Source of the DNA: Serratia symbiotica
GTDB lineage: Bacteria > Pseudomonadota > Gammaproteobacteria > Enterobacterales > Enterobacteriaceae
Assembly (NCBI GenBank): GCA_024160085.1
Contig: JAMDYG010000001.1
Location: forward strand, 1,178,001 to 1,242,000
Length of the DNA: 64,000 bases
Reading direction: 5' to 3'
The stretch's first letter is position 1; the number at the start of each line of letters is the position of its first letter. The notes under the pieces were generated by a model. That model was not told the origin of the DNA, did not search any database, and was given only the letters and a program-made list of their open reading frames with translations. Below, piece after piece: positions 36,888 through 47,950 of the stretch. The translations under genes and the position numbers were made by a program.

Positions 36888-38288
36888 TTAAGCGGCCTTC
36901 TTGTTACTCAGCAGCATGTAGGAAAGGCCGAGTACCGTAAACCACAGCAGCGTGGCGATCAGAGCTTGGCGGGTATCTTCACGTAGCGCTAGCAACACCA
37001 GCATAAAGGCAAAGAATGCCATACAAATCCAGCACATTAGCCTGCCTGCCGGCATTTTATAGATTGATTTCTGGTGTAACTCGGGGTGCTGTTTGCGATA
37101 AACCAGGTACGAACATAGGATAATACTCCAGACGAACATGAACAAGATCGCCGAAACGGTGGTAACCAAGGTAAACACCATTATCACGTTTGGGATCAGG
37201 AAAATTAGCGCTGAGCCACACAACAAGCAAAGGCATGAGAAGATCAGACCGTTGGCTGGTACCGCGCGTTTAGACAGGTTGGCGAACGATTTTGGTGCGT
37301 CGCCTTCCTGTGCCAAGCCGAATAGTATGCGACTGGTAGAAAACACCCCACTGTTGGTAGAAGAAGCGGCTGAGGTCAGCACCACAAAGTTGATAATGCT
37401 GGCCGCTGCTGGTAGTCCGATCAGGACGAATAACTCAACGAATGGGCTTTTGTCTGCAACAACCGAGTTCCAAGGCGTAACCGACATGATTACCATCAGC
37501 GCGAACACATAGAACATAATGATGCGCAGTGGAATAGCGTTGATGGCGCGCGGCAGCACTTTTTCTGGGTCTTTAGTTTCCGCTACGGTGGTACCAACCA
37601 ATTCAATACCGACGAAGGCGAATACTGCAATCTGGAAGCCAGCGAAGAAGCCACTGATGCCTTTCGGAAACAATCCGCCGTTATTCCACAGGTGTGAAAG
37701 TGAGGCAACTGTACCGGACGGAGAATGGAACTGCATAACGATCATCACCAGCCCAATGACGATAAGGCTGATGATGGCGACGATTTTTATCATCGCGAAC
37801 CAGAACTCCGTTTCACCGAACACCTTCACCGTCACCAGGTTCAGGACAAGCATCGGCAGTACGCACAGCAGTGAGGCGATCCACTGCGACAATTCGGGGA
37901 ACCAGAACTGAGCGTAGGCAGTGATCGCTACTACGTCGGCGATGCCGGTAACCACCCAACAGAACCAGTAAGTCCAGCCGGTAAAGAAACCGGCCCATGG
38001 GCCGATTAGATCTGCGGCAAAATCACTGAATGACTTATACTCCAGATTAGACAGCAGCAGTTCGCCCATGGCACGCATCACGAAGAACAACATAAAACCA
38101 ATGATCATGTACACGATGATGATGGAAGGGCCAGCCAGGCTGATGGTTTTGCCGGAACCCATAAACAGACCTGTACCAATCGCGCCGCCAATGGAGATCA
38201 GTTGAATATGCCGATTGGTTAAGTTTCGTCGTAGATGTTCTTTTGACGCAGGCGTAACGTCGGTGGTTATTTCAGAGTGATCTACCAT
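36888..38288 (-). CDS. cycA: D-serine/D-alanine/glycine:H+ symporter CycA, intact
   Basis: CycA is an inner-membrane amino acid/polyamine/organocation-family permease that imports D-alanine, D-serine and glycine. The open frame begins at 38315, but MVDHSEIT at 38288 aligns better with family starts, giving 466 residues; E. coli has 470. Twelve hydrophobic helices are visible. Diagnostic stretches are RRNLTNRHIQLISIGGAIGT, GLFMGSGKTISLAGPS, GWTYWFCWVVTGIADVVAI and VGIELVGTTVAETKDPEKVL. No stops or shifts. It is the only intact transporter gene in the window and may serve D-amino acid or glycine supply. Confidence 0.96.
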   Translation of the reverse strand: MVDHSEITTDVTPASKEHLRRNLTNRHIQLISIGGAIGTGLFMGSGKTISLAGPSIIIVYMIIGFMLFFVMRAMGELLLSNLEYKSFSDFAADLIGPWAGFFTGWTYWFCWVVTGIADVVAITAYAQFWFPELSQWIASLLCVLPMLVLNLVTVKVFGETEFWFAMIKIVAIISLIVIGLVMIVMQFHSPSGTVASLSHLWNNGGLFPKGISGFFAGFQIAVFAFVGIELVGTTVAETKDPEKVLPRAINAIPLRIIMFYVFALMVIMSVTPWNSVVADKSPFVELFVLIGLPAAASIINFVVLTSAASSTNSGVFSTSRILFGLAQEGDAPKSFANLSKRAVPANGLIFSCLCLLCGSALIFLIPNVIMVFTLVTTVSAILFMFVWSIILCSYLVYRKQHPELHQKSIYKMPAGRLMCWICMAFFAFMLVLLALREDTRQALIATLLWFTVLGLSYMLLSNKKAA

Positions 38289-38608
38289 TTGATGATGTCC
38301 TGTTTTACCTGTCATTAGTGGGATATGTAAGTTCTGAGGTAGCTGTTTTTTACGTTTATTAAATTGGCTTGGTTTAGTAATCCAGTGCGGTAACCTCTCC
38401 CTTGTACAACATTTTTACAACATTTATGTGCTATGTGCGAGATTAAAGTTGATTATTCCTTACGTTGGCATTACAGAGGTAGAAATAGGGCGTTCAAGGA
38501 GTGGAAGATTACTCTGAAAAATGGTGAATTAACAGAACTTATATGGATTTTTTATCAAAAAACATGGCATTGCCAATTTTACATGAAAAAAATAATCCGT
38601 GTAAGCAC

Positions 38609-38637
38609 TTGACAGTAATGCAGCAGAAGAGAATAAT
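38609..38637 (+). promoter_or_regulatory. Sigma-70 promoter of the tRNA-Lys gene
   Basis: TTGACA at 38609-38614, a 17-base spacer and AATAAT at 38632-38637 sit just upstream of the tRNA at 38647. A perfect -35 and near-consensus -10. Confidence 0.75.
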
Positions 38638-38646
38638 AAAACCGTT

Positions 38647-38722
<76 letters not shown>

Positions 38723-38989
38723 GCAGGATCCTGCAATTAGTGCAATTATCAACAGATGTGTACTAATATAAACCGGGATCCATCTTACATGCGTCCATCT
38801 GGACGCGGTTTGTGGGAGCAGGAAGTGCGTAGCGAATGAAATCAGCTTACGCAGAAGTTTAGCAACTGGCTTAACCTAATTCTGGCAAAAGAACCTTGCG
38901 GATCATAGCCATCGCCATAGAAATGGAATAAAGCCGCTTTAACACGCTCTGAATGCATTTTGCCCCATTTTGTAGGGAGCATAGCTCCA

Positions 38990-39200
38990 GAATCAGGGCT
39001 ATCTCAACAGCATCAGTTTTAGTTGTTAGAAAGTTTTTAGGACGACGACTTTGGCCTTCCAGTCCTGTCCTATACTAGATACCCTACGCCAACATTTACA
39101 CAATGTGGGGCGGGAAATGCCGCAGCGACGGCATACAAGTCCCGCATTACTAGATGTTTAATAAGGTTTAACTCACTGTAGCTGCTGCTGAATTTCCTTG
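38990..39200 (-). pseudogene. IS481-like transposase N-terminal fragment
   Basis: On the minus strand the frame reads EIQQQLQ, then SNAGLVCRRCGISRPTLCKC and WRRV, followed after shifts by a GLE/WKAK..RRP-like piece. The CRRCGISRPTLRKWWRR motif is the helix-turn-helix of IS481-type transposases. Nothing of the DDE domain is visible. A small scrap, identified from the motif alone. Confidence 0.5.
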
Positions 39201-39789
39201 TTCATAGTTGATCGTTATAGCGAAACGATGTCTATGAATCACACACGCTTTTATCTACTGGAAAAGTTGCAGTGCGGCGATCGTAGCCAATACAATTTCC
39301 TTTATGCTTTGAAAATCCCGAGCCGATTCCTGCGGTCGGCGTTCTCGGTCACTTTGCGGCGCATTCTGGCCGCGTTGCTGCAGTGCGTAAATATCCTGGC
39401 ATTGAAGGCACAAAAGTTGGTCTTGACGAAAAAACGTCAGGTTTATTTGCTCGAGGAAAAGTGGCATATTAATAAAACGCAGGAGCCGGATAACGCATTC
39501 AATGCGCTGTTTAGTCGTCGTTTTGCGTTGGAAAGAGGCGAGGTGTGCGTATTAAGGTTACGTCACCTACTATGAAGAAAAGCACTACTTAATTTTGAAT
39601 ATGGCCGCATCTCTTTATTGATGGCAGCGGCATGCAACAATCTGCTGTTGGCGCTAAACGAAACGCCTGAAGCGTCGGCATTGGCACTGTAGTAGCCACC
39701 GTTTAAACCGTACACTTCATCAATAAGATATAGGCATAGACCGGAGTATCTTGTGCAAGGAATGGCGAACAGAAGCGACGCCGTTATAC
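39201..39789. other. Unassigned region with one basic open frame
   Basis: The plus strand is open from 39198 to 39575 (ATG choices at 39198, 39228 and 39234). It encodes a Leu/Arg-rich product (MNHTRFYLLEKLQCGDRSQY ...) that I cannot place. On the minus strand 39862-39563 could encode MSLLFGSITASLLFAIPC, signal-peptide-like, again with no family. Neither has convincing neighbours; treat both as uncertain. Confidence 0.35.
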
Positions 39790-40240
39790 TACCGAAGAGA
39801 AGAGACATTTTGTTGCGCTGTCCATGCAGCCCGGATATTCTGTTTCTCTGGTTGCCCGGCAATATGGCATTATTCCCAGTCTGCTTTTTAAAGGGAAACG
39901 ACTAATGAATGATAGTGGTCAATCTGCGATCGCAGCTGGCGATGAAGTTATTAGTATCTCTAAAGTTAAGGCCCTGGAGGAAAAGGTAAAACAGCGTGAG
40001 CAGATGCTGGGCCGCAAAACCATGGAAGCCGAAATCCTTCGCGATGTGCTGGAGATAGCGTAGTCAAAAAAGTTGATATCGCGTATGCCTACCCTCGGAC
40101 GATATCCGCTCATCCGAATAACGCAGGCACTAAAGCTGTCACGGTCTAACCTTTATAAACGCCCGAGTGGGCTGAGATAGCCACGCACTGTACGTTACAG
40201 GGCAATAAATCGGGTACTGGCGGTTCAGATGGCACTCTTC
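39790..40240 (+). mobile_element. IS2-like (IS3 family) remnant
   Basis: The frame 39824-40063 reads MQPGYSVSLVARQYGIIPSL and, further on, QREQMLGRKTMEAEILRDVL, matching OrfA of IS2-type elements (helix-turn-helix plus leucine zipper). Past the TAG, SRMPTLGRYPLIRITQALKL and SRSNLYKR resemble the start of OrfB. Both ends and nearly all of OrfB are gone. Confidence 0.72.
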
Positions 40241-41275
40241 AAATATCATGCTAGCGTTCAGGCTATCGACTTCCAGATACAGGTAGTACTACAGATCTCA
40301 TTGGTTGGCACAGTAGAGGGAGAACTTCCTTAGCGGTGTTTATCACATAATAAAATAAACGGTACCGATAAAGGGGGGAGGTGAAGTGAAGCGGCGTCCT
40401 TTGTCGCTATAAGAAAGGCATAAAAAAGCATATTCTTCTATATTTAGTCAGCCACTGTATGATAATCCCAAACTGTGGAAAATAGTAATAGTGGAAAAAA
40501 TACATCACCACGCAGTTTCACGTTAACTTTTCCACTTTGGTCTATCTTACACGGCGGGTCTGATGTCAGTCATATACGAGATTTCAGCATCACCTATTTG
40601 ATCCTAGGCTGCACTAAGATGTTTTTACGCTGATCTTAAGCTTTGACTCTGAGTAGTATAAGTAAGGGGCATTTAACGCAGTAGCGTCATGATGCTGAAA
40701 AGCAGCAATGTCAGCATGATGATGGTGGCATTTTGTACCATTTTGTGCACCAGCTTGCGGTGCTCAGGCGGCTGTCGATCACACGTAGCACATTGGTATC
40801 ATTAGCAGTATGTAAACAAATATCAGCATAGTGGTCAGCAGTTGTTGGATCATTCGGGCTACTCTTTTTTGGCATTGTTATGGCCTATCAAGTATATCAT
40901 CATGGGGTATGTAGAGTGGTCGATCCCGAGAAACGCTAGTGTAGATGGCATGGTATCGATAACCGCTAAAGGCATCCGGGGTGAACATTGCCTAGCGTGT
41001 AGAATGATTGTTAACTACTGCTGGTACCAATGCAGATACAATATTTCAAATAATAATCAATATCAACTAGGGAAAGAGTACGCTAGGTGGCGTGCTTTAG
41101 AGTGGCAATCCCTAATTATTTCCTTCCCAAAACGATCATCCTGCTGGCATGAGCTCTGTGGCCTTAAATATAAAAATGGTCAGGTTCAATTTTCAATTGA
41201 ATAGACGACCTATAAGGTAGCAAAACCATAGCATCCCCAAAAGTGGTACCCCGTGTGTCTGCGGGGTCACCAGCA
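40241..41275. other. Unassigned gap between IS2-like remnant and gabD
   Basis: No gene recognised. On the minus strand, about 40855-40660 gives short hydrophobic pieces in two frames (TTMLIFVYILLMIPMCYV; NATIIMLTLLLFSIMTLLR), possibly a lost small membrane protein. The plus ORF at 40842-41204 overlaps it and has no family signal. Confidence 0.4.
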
Positions 41276-42758
41276 TCAGGTGCTCAGGCCTCCGAGGCAT
41301 AGATACTTAATCTCAAGGCAGTCCTCAATATCATACTTAGAGCCTTCCCGGCCCAGATCTGAATGCTTGATACCGCCGAACGGGGATATCTCCGTAGATA
41401 TCAACCCCGCATTGATACCGACTATGCCATACTCCAGTGCTTCAGCCGCGAGCATTACCCGCCCAATATCGCCGCGGATATAGAAAGTAAGACGCCAAGC
41501 CAAACGGCGTATCGTTGGCTAATTCGATGGCTTCGTCTTCGCTGCTAAATCGGATTAAAGGTGCCACCGGGCCAAAAGTTTATTCGCGGAAGATTTTGGC
41601 TTCGCACGGCACATTGGTCAAAATGGTGGGGGTATAGAAATAATGACCCAGAGTGTGGGGCTGACTGCCCAGCAGTACCGAAGCACCATGTGCAACGGCA
41701 TCGGTGATATGTTCGCTGACTTTATCCACTGCCGCTTGGTTAATCAGCGGGCCGATACTCATACCATCGTCCAGGCCATTACCGACTTTTAGTTTTTCCA
41801 CGGCGTTTTTTAGCTTGGTGGCGAATGCATCGTACACATGTTCCTGAACTAGAAAACGGTTGGTGCAGACGCAGGTTTGGACAGCATTACGGTATTTTGC
41901 CGCTATTGCGCCGGTCACCGCCGCGTCCAGATCAGCATCATCGAATACAATAAACGGCGCATTGCCGCCCAGATCTATACTGGTTTTTTGATAGTTGATG
42001 TACACTGCGCCAGCAACTGCGCGCTGACTTCAGTACTGCAGGTGAAGGAAAATTTACGTACGTCCGGGTTGGCAGTCAGCTCACAGCCAATGGCTTTGCT
42101 GGAGCCGGTGATCACATTGCATACCCCAGCTAGTAACCCGGCGCGCTCCGCCAGCACGGCGATCGCTAACGCTGAGAATGGCGTCTGGCTCGCGGGGCGG
42201 ATCACGCCAGTGCAGCCTGCTGCCCAAGCCGGGGCTAGCTTTACGGGTAATCATCGCCGCCGGGAAGTTCCATGGGGTGTGATGGCGGCGAACACGCCAA
42301 TCGGTTCCTTTTGCACGATAATGCGTTGTCCCAGCAGGTCTTGCGCAATGGTGTCGCCATACATCCACTTGCCTTCTTCGGCGAACCATTCGATAAAGGA
42401 TGCTGCATAGGCTATTTCGCTACAGCTTTCAGCCAGCAGTTTACTCTGTTCAGCGGTCATGATGCGCGCCAAATCGTCCAGGTTTTCCATCATCAGTTCA
42501 AACAGGCGGCGCAGCTTGCTGGCGCACTTTTTAGCTGTCAAGGCTTACCAGACAGGTTGCGCTTTTTAGCGGCGGCGATCGCCCGTATGGTTTCTTTGGC
42601 ACCGAAATTGGGCACTCGACCGATTTATTCGCCGTTGGTAGGGTTATGGATCTCGATCGACTAGCCGTTTTTGATGGATAACAATTGCCCATTGATGTAG
42701 TCCGCCTCGCGGAACACAGCACAGCATCCTTGAGAGTTGCGGAGAAGTGAGTGCTCAT
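41276..42758 (-). pseudogene. gabD: Succinate-semialdehyde dehydrogenase pseudogene
   Basis: GabD oxidises succinate semialdehyde to succinate in GABA breakdown. From ATG 42756-42758 the pieces include MSTHFSATLKDAVL, GEISYAASFIEWFAEEGK-like sequence at 42541-42251, PHGTSRRR in place of the usual PWNFPAAMI, SLELGGNAPFIVFDDADLD-like at 41990, and the catalytic-Cys region NAVQTCVCTNRFLVQEHVYD. The C-terminus has GIVGINAGLISTEISPFGGI and EDCLEIKYLCLGG. At least six frameshifts or stops. Length is that of the family, about 490 codons. Confidence 0.92.
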
Positions 42759-42999
42759 TGGTATTTTTCTTTACAGCATAGTCTATCCCATACGACGACT
42801 TTTACCCTGATAAATTTTCCACTGATTTGGGGGGATAAGCAACCAGTTTGCTGCATACGCCAAGCGAAGTAGCACGTAATAATTGCCCCTACAGGCGCTT
42901 ATTTTACTCACATATAATCATTTAACTATCAATAATATAGATGCATTAATTATTTGGTTGAAAACATGCAGGTGATGATATTAACTGCTGTAGATGCCG

Positions 43000-44506
43000 T
43001 TCTTACCTTGTATCTTTGCTTGATAGTGCGTGATCTGCCAGGTCGATAAAGCTAATTGGTATATCGTTGTTATACCTATGCAGCACTTTGGCATAGATGC
43101 CGATGCTTATGGTAACAATGTCATGCGGATTGCCCTAATGCGGGATCTTTAGTTCGCGTACCGCGTCGATGATACGCTCGGTAAAAAATAGAGCGCCCTG
43201 AGTATCGGTATCTAGCAGGATAATGCCCATCTCTTCACCATCATAACGCGCCATGATGTCGTTGCTGCGGTGGGCTAACCATTTCAGCGTCTGCCCAATT
43301 TGTTGCAGGTACTAGTCGCCAGCAACATGGCTATGGATATCGTTGTATTGTTTGAAATAGTCCATATCTAGCATCAACAATGCTATGCTACGGTAATTGC
43401 GTGCAAGCCTGCGTCAGCTCATTTTCAGCGCAATATCGAATTGTCGGCGGTTTGCCAAGCCGGTAAAGCTATCTATTAGCGCCTAGTTCCTCCAGCATCT
43501 GGTTAATAGTAGTCAACTGGTCACTGGTACGCATTAGCTCGGCTTCAGTTTGCACACTGTGTTTGATCTGCCGCAGCAATACCAAGCCCCATAACTAGCA
43601 GAATTACTAGCATTGAGAAACCGTCTATGGAAAATATATAGGCATCGTTGTGCTAGTCAGCTAGCACGTCCCGTTTTGACAACCCAGCAGTGATCACCAG
43701 CGGATAGCACTTTACCCGTAAATAGCTGTAAATTCGTTCCACCTCGTCATACGGCGAGGAGATGGTAGTGTTCCCAAATTCTGAGTGCGGCAGAATTTCG
43801 CGGAACAACTATATAGTTTGAGAAATATTTTTGCTAATTGAGGTCAGAGTGCAGGGGCGTCGGTAAAGAATGGTGTCGTCCACCATCAGCGAGTTCAATG
43901 AGGCATCAGTGTTAAGTGCAAAGCTGTCGTAAAACTGGTAGAAATAATCAAGGTACAGTGCCGCCATTATTACGCCAGCAAAGCTACCGTCTGGATTATT
44001 GAAGCGGCGCGAAATCGGAATTATCAAATCGCCAGTAGAGAGCTGCTGCGGATCACTTTGCTAATGTATAGGCTATTTGCATCGTAGTTCTGGCGATATT
44101 TAAAATACTCGCGATCAGCATTATTGGCATTTTTGAGGACATTGTCTGACGACGTGATTAGCCAGCGGCCTTGCGAGTCAAAGATAAATATCCCTTGCAA
44201 CCGCGGGAGTTCTTCGACCTGAGTTTGTATTACTTGCTGGAGCCGCAGCAGTTGTTGATGACTCTACCTGTCGGTTTAGAGGCGTTCGGCTAGGTCGAGC
44301 AAGTTGTTGTCGATTTGCATAAAGGTGTCGTCAGTGTGCTGAGCCAGCAAGCGAGGTTAGCTGATTCATATTCGGCGTTGTTGCTCATATTGCGTTGACT
44401 GGCGTTCCAGATTTGCCAGCCATTAAACAGAATCAACAAATAATAACGGGGGGCTTTTAACGTTGAGTGGCTGCTCTGCATTTTGTGTCGGTTGCTGTTG
44501 AGTCAT
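43000..44506 (-). pseudogene. Membrane-anchored GGDEF protein pseudogene
   Basis: Reading leftward from ATG 44504-44506: MTQQQPTQ, a membrane segment remnant, then a periplasmic sensor domain of dCache type (GIFIFDSQGRWLITSSDN; FNNPDGSFAGVIMAALYLDY). Next is a second membrane segment (FSMLVILLVMGLGIA) and a GGDEF domain. The signature appears as RYDGEEMGIILL near 43240 and the end as DIVTISIGIY. Stops and shifts are frequent. The signature reads DGEE, but the frame is broken anyway. Family clear, exact orthologue not known. Confidence 0.78.
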
Positions 44507-45017
44507 GCCACCATTGTTGTTATGTAATTAATCTTCGAACCAAGTAAGTTAAGAGCAATCTTCCCTCTTAGTCATTAATACCGCTGCTCACTACCATCAC
44601 AATGGAAAAAGGTGTGGTGAATGTAGAATACTAACCAAAATCGGTGTGCCCTATACTGGATTGTGAGACGCATTAAATTTCAGATGTCAGATTAGAGCAC
44701 TCAAAAGGGTGGCGTATTAAACATCCTGTGTTTTTCCAAGAATCGTTTAACTATAGTCTATGGAAACGGGCAGGTTACTGATTTTTTTACTATAGTATTA
44801 GGGTGATGATTTTCAGGTAATGTTAATTAAGATCTTAAAATTTCAGTGAGCAATGATGTTGAGCAAATGAATGACCTTGGGTGGTAGTTGTCAGTACCTA
44901 GGCGGTGCTTTTTCAACAGAAAAATCAGCGGTTAGGCTACCATTGAGCAATTTGGCCTCCGCGGTGGTTTTTTCGTCAAATTAACTCGGCCGTCGCATGT
45001 CCTGAAATGGTATGACT
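44507..45017. other. Intergenic stretch between the GGDEF pseudogene and yidB
   Basis: No gene or clear repeat seen. Probably the divergent promoter region of the two neighbours, now eroded. Confidence 0.45.
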
Positions 45018-45390
45018 ATGGGTTTGTTAAATAGCGTATTGGGTAACATTCTGAGAGGGCTAGCAATATGCCGCCATTATGAAATAGGTTGAGTAACAGG
45101 GTGGCCTACAGGCGATTTTAGACAAATTCCGTCACGGGCAATTCGGTGATATAGTGTAGTCATGGCTTAGCAACGGCAAAAACTAGCAGATTTCCGGCGA
45201 CCATATGCGGCAAGTGCTGGGTAGCGACGCTATCAATCAATTTGCCGAAAAACTGGGGGTCAATCCGGCTCAGGCATGCAGCACTACTGCAAAGTTTCTG
45301 CCTACGGCGGCTAACGCCGCATCACCCAACGGTGAAGTGCAGTAGGATGGCAACATACTGGGGAATATGGTCAGCAAGTTATTCAAGTAA
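45018..45390 (+). pseudogene. yidB: YidB-like (DUF937) protein pseudogene
   Basis: YidB is a small cytoplasmic protein of unknown function. ATG 45018 gives MGLLNSVLGNILRG, then after shifts a YQAILDKFRHGQFGDIV-like block and SGDHMRQVLGSDAINQFAEK, LGVNPAQA. The end is SPNGEVQ-stop-DGNILGNMVSKLFK. The ALG.DAI.Q.A.KLGV pattern and NGEV tail fit the family. Several stops and frameshifts. Confidence 0.75.
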
Positions 45391-45851
45391 AAGTTAAATT
45401 GTGTTCTACCCTTACACCTTGATTACCGGCTTTTGAGGTCACAATACTACTGCTTTTAGTGACAGAACCATAGGTTGTATCCCGTAATTGATCGCCAGCG
45501 GCTCATATGCTATTGCGGGACATAAGCTTAACTCCCTTTCCCCGTTGCGCCGGCAGAGGGGGGGATGATGCAAAGGAAACCGACATGGCACAAATCTTGC
45601 TCGTTTTATGTCTCCTTTCAGCGTGCTACTCTAAAAAGAGTTGCTATTAAAGCTCGGTCATGAGTTAATAAACTCGGCCTGTGGTACAGACCTATTTATG
45701 CACGACATTTTGAGTAAAGTAGTTCAAATTTAAAGCGTTATCCTCTAGATAGCTCTTATCTGACGAATTTCCTTTCTAGTGCCTCCATAAGTAACTGATG
45801 CCGGCTATAACATGCCCATGGTGGCTACATTTATTATCGAAGGAAATTAGT
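45391..45851 (+). promoter_or_regulatory. Upstream region and probable long 5' leader of the cold-shock gene
   Basis: No coding sequence. Cold-shock genes of the CspA group are usually controlled by a long structured leader, and this gap is long enough for one. The ribosome binding site GAAGGAAATT lies just before ATG 45852. I could not place a promoter or cold-shock box with confidence. Confidence 0.4.
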
Positions 45852-46064
45852 ATGTCTAACATGATTAAAGGTCAAGTGAAGTGGTTCAATGAGTCTAAAG
45901 GTTTTGGTTTTATCACTCCAGCAGACGGCAGCAAAGATGTATTCGTACACTTCTCTGCAATTCAGGATCAAGGCTTCAAGACCCTAGCAGAAGGCCAAAA
46001 TGTACAGTTCTCTATTGAGAACGGTGCTAAAGGCCCATCAGCGGCTAACGTTACCGCTATCTAA
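45852..46064 (+). CDS. CspA-family cold-shock protein (CspE/CspC type), intact
   Basis: A 70-residue single-stranded RNA/DNA chaperone and antiterminator. ATG 45852 follows AGGAAATT, and [20 protein letters not shown] is the family start. The longer frame from 45798 would add a spurious tail. The RNA-binding motifs RNP1 (KGFGFITP) and RNP2 ([10 protein letters not shown]) are intact, and the end [10 protein letters not shown] is typical. It is closest to the CspE/CspC group by eye; I cannot choose between them. The only complete small gene in this decayed region. Confidence 0.95.
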   Translation: MSNMIKGQVKWFNESKGFGFITPADGSKDVFVHFSAIQDQGFKTLAEGQNVQFSIENGAKGPSAANVTAI

Positions 46065-46082
46065 TCATCCCTACTGATTAAA

Positions 46083-46106
46083 AAGCCATCTGGTCATTGA
46101 TGGCTT
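46083..46106 (+). terminator. Stem-loop after the cold-shock gene
   Basis: AAGCCATC (46083-46090) pairs with GATGGCTT (46099-46106) across TGGTCATT, 18 bases past the stop. The T-run is missing; a weak terminator or 3'-end hairpin. Confidence 0.6.
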
Positions 46107-47044
46107 ACCCAACTCAATCAATGCCAACAAACTAAAATGCTATCTCAGCTTGTGGGCGTTCAAGTACAGCATTTTGTTTCGTTTACTTTAAAATTAGTGG
46201 TGAGTGTCGCTAGACATTCTCCGCTAATTTCAGACATGAGATAACATGCTACAATTCTAGGCTCTAAGCCTGATACCCCGGAGATTTCCGTTACCCGTTT
46301 AATGATTATACCCTGTTTGTTAAAAACATCGCTTTAGAAATTGACCTGGTTAATATTACTGCGTGATTAATGGGTTTTCTGAACAACTCATATCTTTGAT
46401 GAAATATCTGTTTGGCGAGCAAGATGGATTACCACTACGACCAATGAAAATGCCAGCCGTAATCAGCTCTGCGCTAAACCGATAGGGGTCAGCAGTGCGT
46501 AAGTGATTGCTCAAATTCCCTGGTTATCCGTTGACTAACGTCGTGCTGTGCTGGTGGGAAAGAGCGATATGGCTCAAAAGTTTGTTCATCGGGAACTATT
46601 ATTACATAAGGAAGAATATCTAGTGACCCATCTCGGTTTAATCCATATTTAATAAATTGACCTTTACATCACAACACCTCCGTCACTATCTATAATACTC
46701 AGCTAAAATTTCAGTGGAAGAAAACAATTGGATAGTTTTAATTGTAACGAAATAGATATACACAAGGCAAGCTGACTAATCCTTTTCTGATTTGTTGCTT
46801 GCCGAAATTAGTAGGTAGCACCTCTCTTTTTTTATTCCGAGATGTGCATACCAAAATATCTCTACGTTATATGATCCCTAATAGTTTCAGGAAAATTGAG
46901 TTGGACGTTGTTATGGTAATTTGCAGCAACAGCCTTTTCTCTCTAGGCACTGATATACTTATTCGCTGATTTAATTTCAGCGCGATTTTGTATGTGATAA
47001 ACAGCACATGATTTTATCTCTTATGGTTGATTAAGGAGAAAGTC
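46107..47044. other. Decayed gap between the cold-shock gene and mgtC
   Basis: AT-rich, no gene recognised. Short plus-strand scraps (DYTLFVKNIALEIDL near 46315; MAQKFVHRELLLHKEEYL near 46570) hint at one lost coding gene. The part next to mgtC may be the remnant of its long Mg2+-responsive leader, but I see no diagnostic structure. Confidence 0.35.
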
Positions 47045-47747
47045 ATGGCTATGATTTCTTTTATTTTAAATTTATTACTGGCGATGTGTCTGGGTGCGGT
47101 TATTAGTGCTGAACAACAATGGTGTCAGCCTATGGCTGGCCTGCGTACTTAATGCCTTAGTGGCGACTGGGACGGCGTTATTTATTCTCAGTTCCATGGC
47201 TACCGACCCTTACAGTCCCGGGCGGGTGGCTGCCCAGATTATCTCAGGCATCGGCTTCCTTGGCGCTAGGGTGATTATGCGTGAAGGGCTGAATATTCGT
47301 GGCTTAAATACAGCTGCAACGCTATGGTGTTCTGCGGCTTTTGGTGTATTGTGCGGCTTGGGGCAATACTGGGATGCACTAATCGCGACGCTGGTGATCC
47401 TGTGCGCCAATATTCTGTTGCTCGGGGCAGCACAGCGCATCAACTTGCAACCGCAGCAGCAGGCGACCGATTTGGAACTGTGTTACTGCATTCAGGTTAC
47501 CTGCGGCGAGCGGGATAAAATACTGGTGCGTACCTTGCTGATATTGCAGGCATTGAACGGTGTGGCACTACGGTTGTAATCCTTGCGTAGTGCGGATATC
47601 GAAAGCTCCGGTCAATTGTAAGTCTGTGCAGAAAGAAATGCCATACCGACCGCGCAAAAAGAAATTGAAGGCATTCTTTATCACATCAGCCTGGAAAAAA
47701 GTGTGAGCGCCGTACGTTGGCGGATTATATCTGAATTACCGGTCTAA
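47045..47747 (+). pseudogene. mgtC: MgtC-family membrane virulence protein pseudogene
   Basis: MgtC is an inner-membrane protein needed at low Mg2+ and inside host cells; it inhibits the F-ATPase. ATG 47045 gives MAMISFILNLLLAMCLGAVI after piecing, then shifts near 47102. From there come NALVATGTALFILSSMATDP, QIISGIGFLGARVIMREGLN and IRGLNTAATLWCSAAFGVLC. The soluble C-terminal domain follows, with a stop at 47577 and shifts. The family's GVIMREG region is preserved except Gly to Arg (GARVIM). It is followed by an MgtB-type ATPase, as in the mgtCB operon. Confidence 0.87.
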
Positions 47748-47950
47748 TTAATTATCTTAATTTTAATTAATGTAATTATATATTTTATTAACTTCAAGTT
47801 AAGGAGGCATTATAGATGATGGCCCTAGAAAGCATGATTTCTGCATGGTGGATATTTAGCTACGCTAATTAAATAATTCCATTCCGCACATACTTACCTG
47901 TTGATCGGGAAAATATCCCTGTGTGCAGAATCAAATAAGAGAATTGAGTT

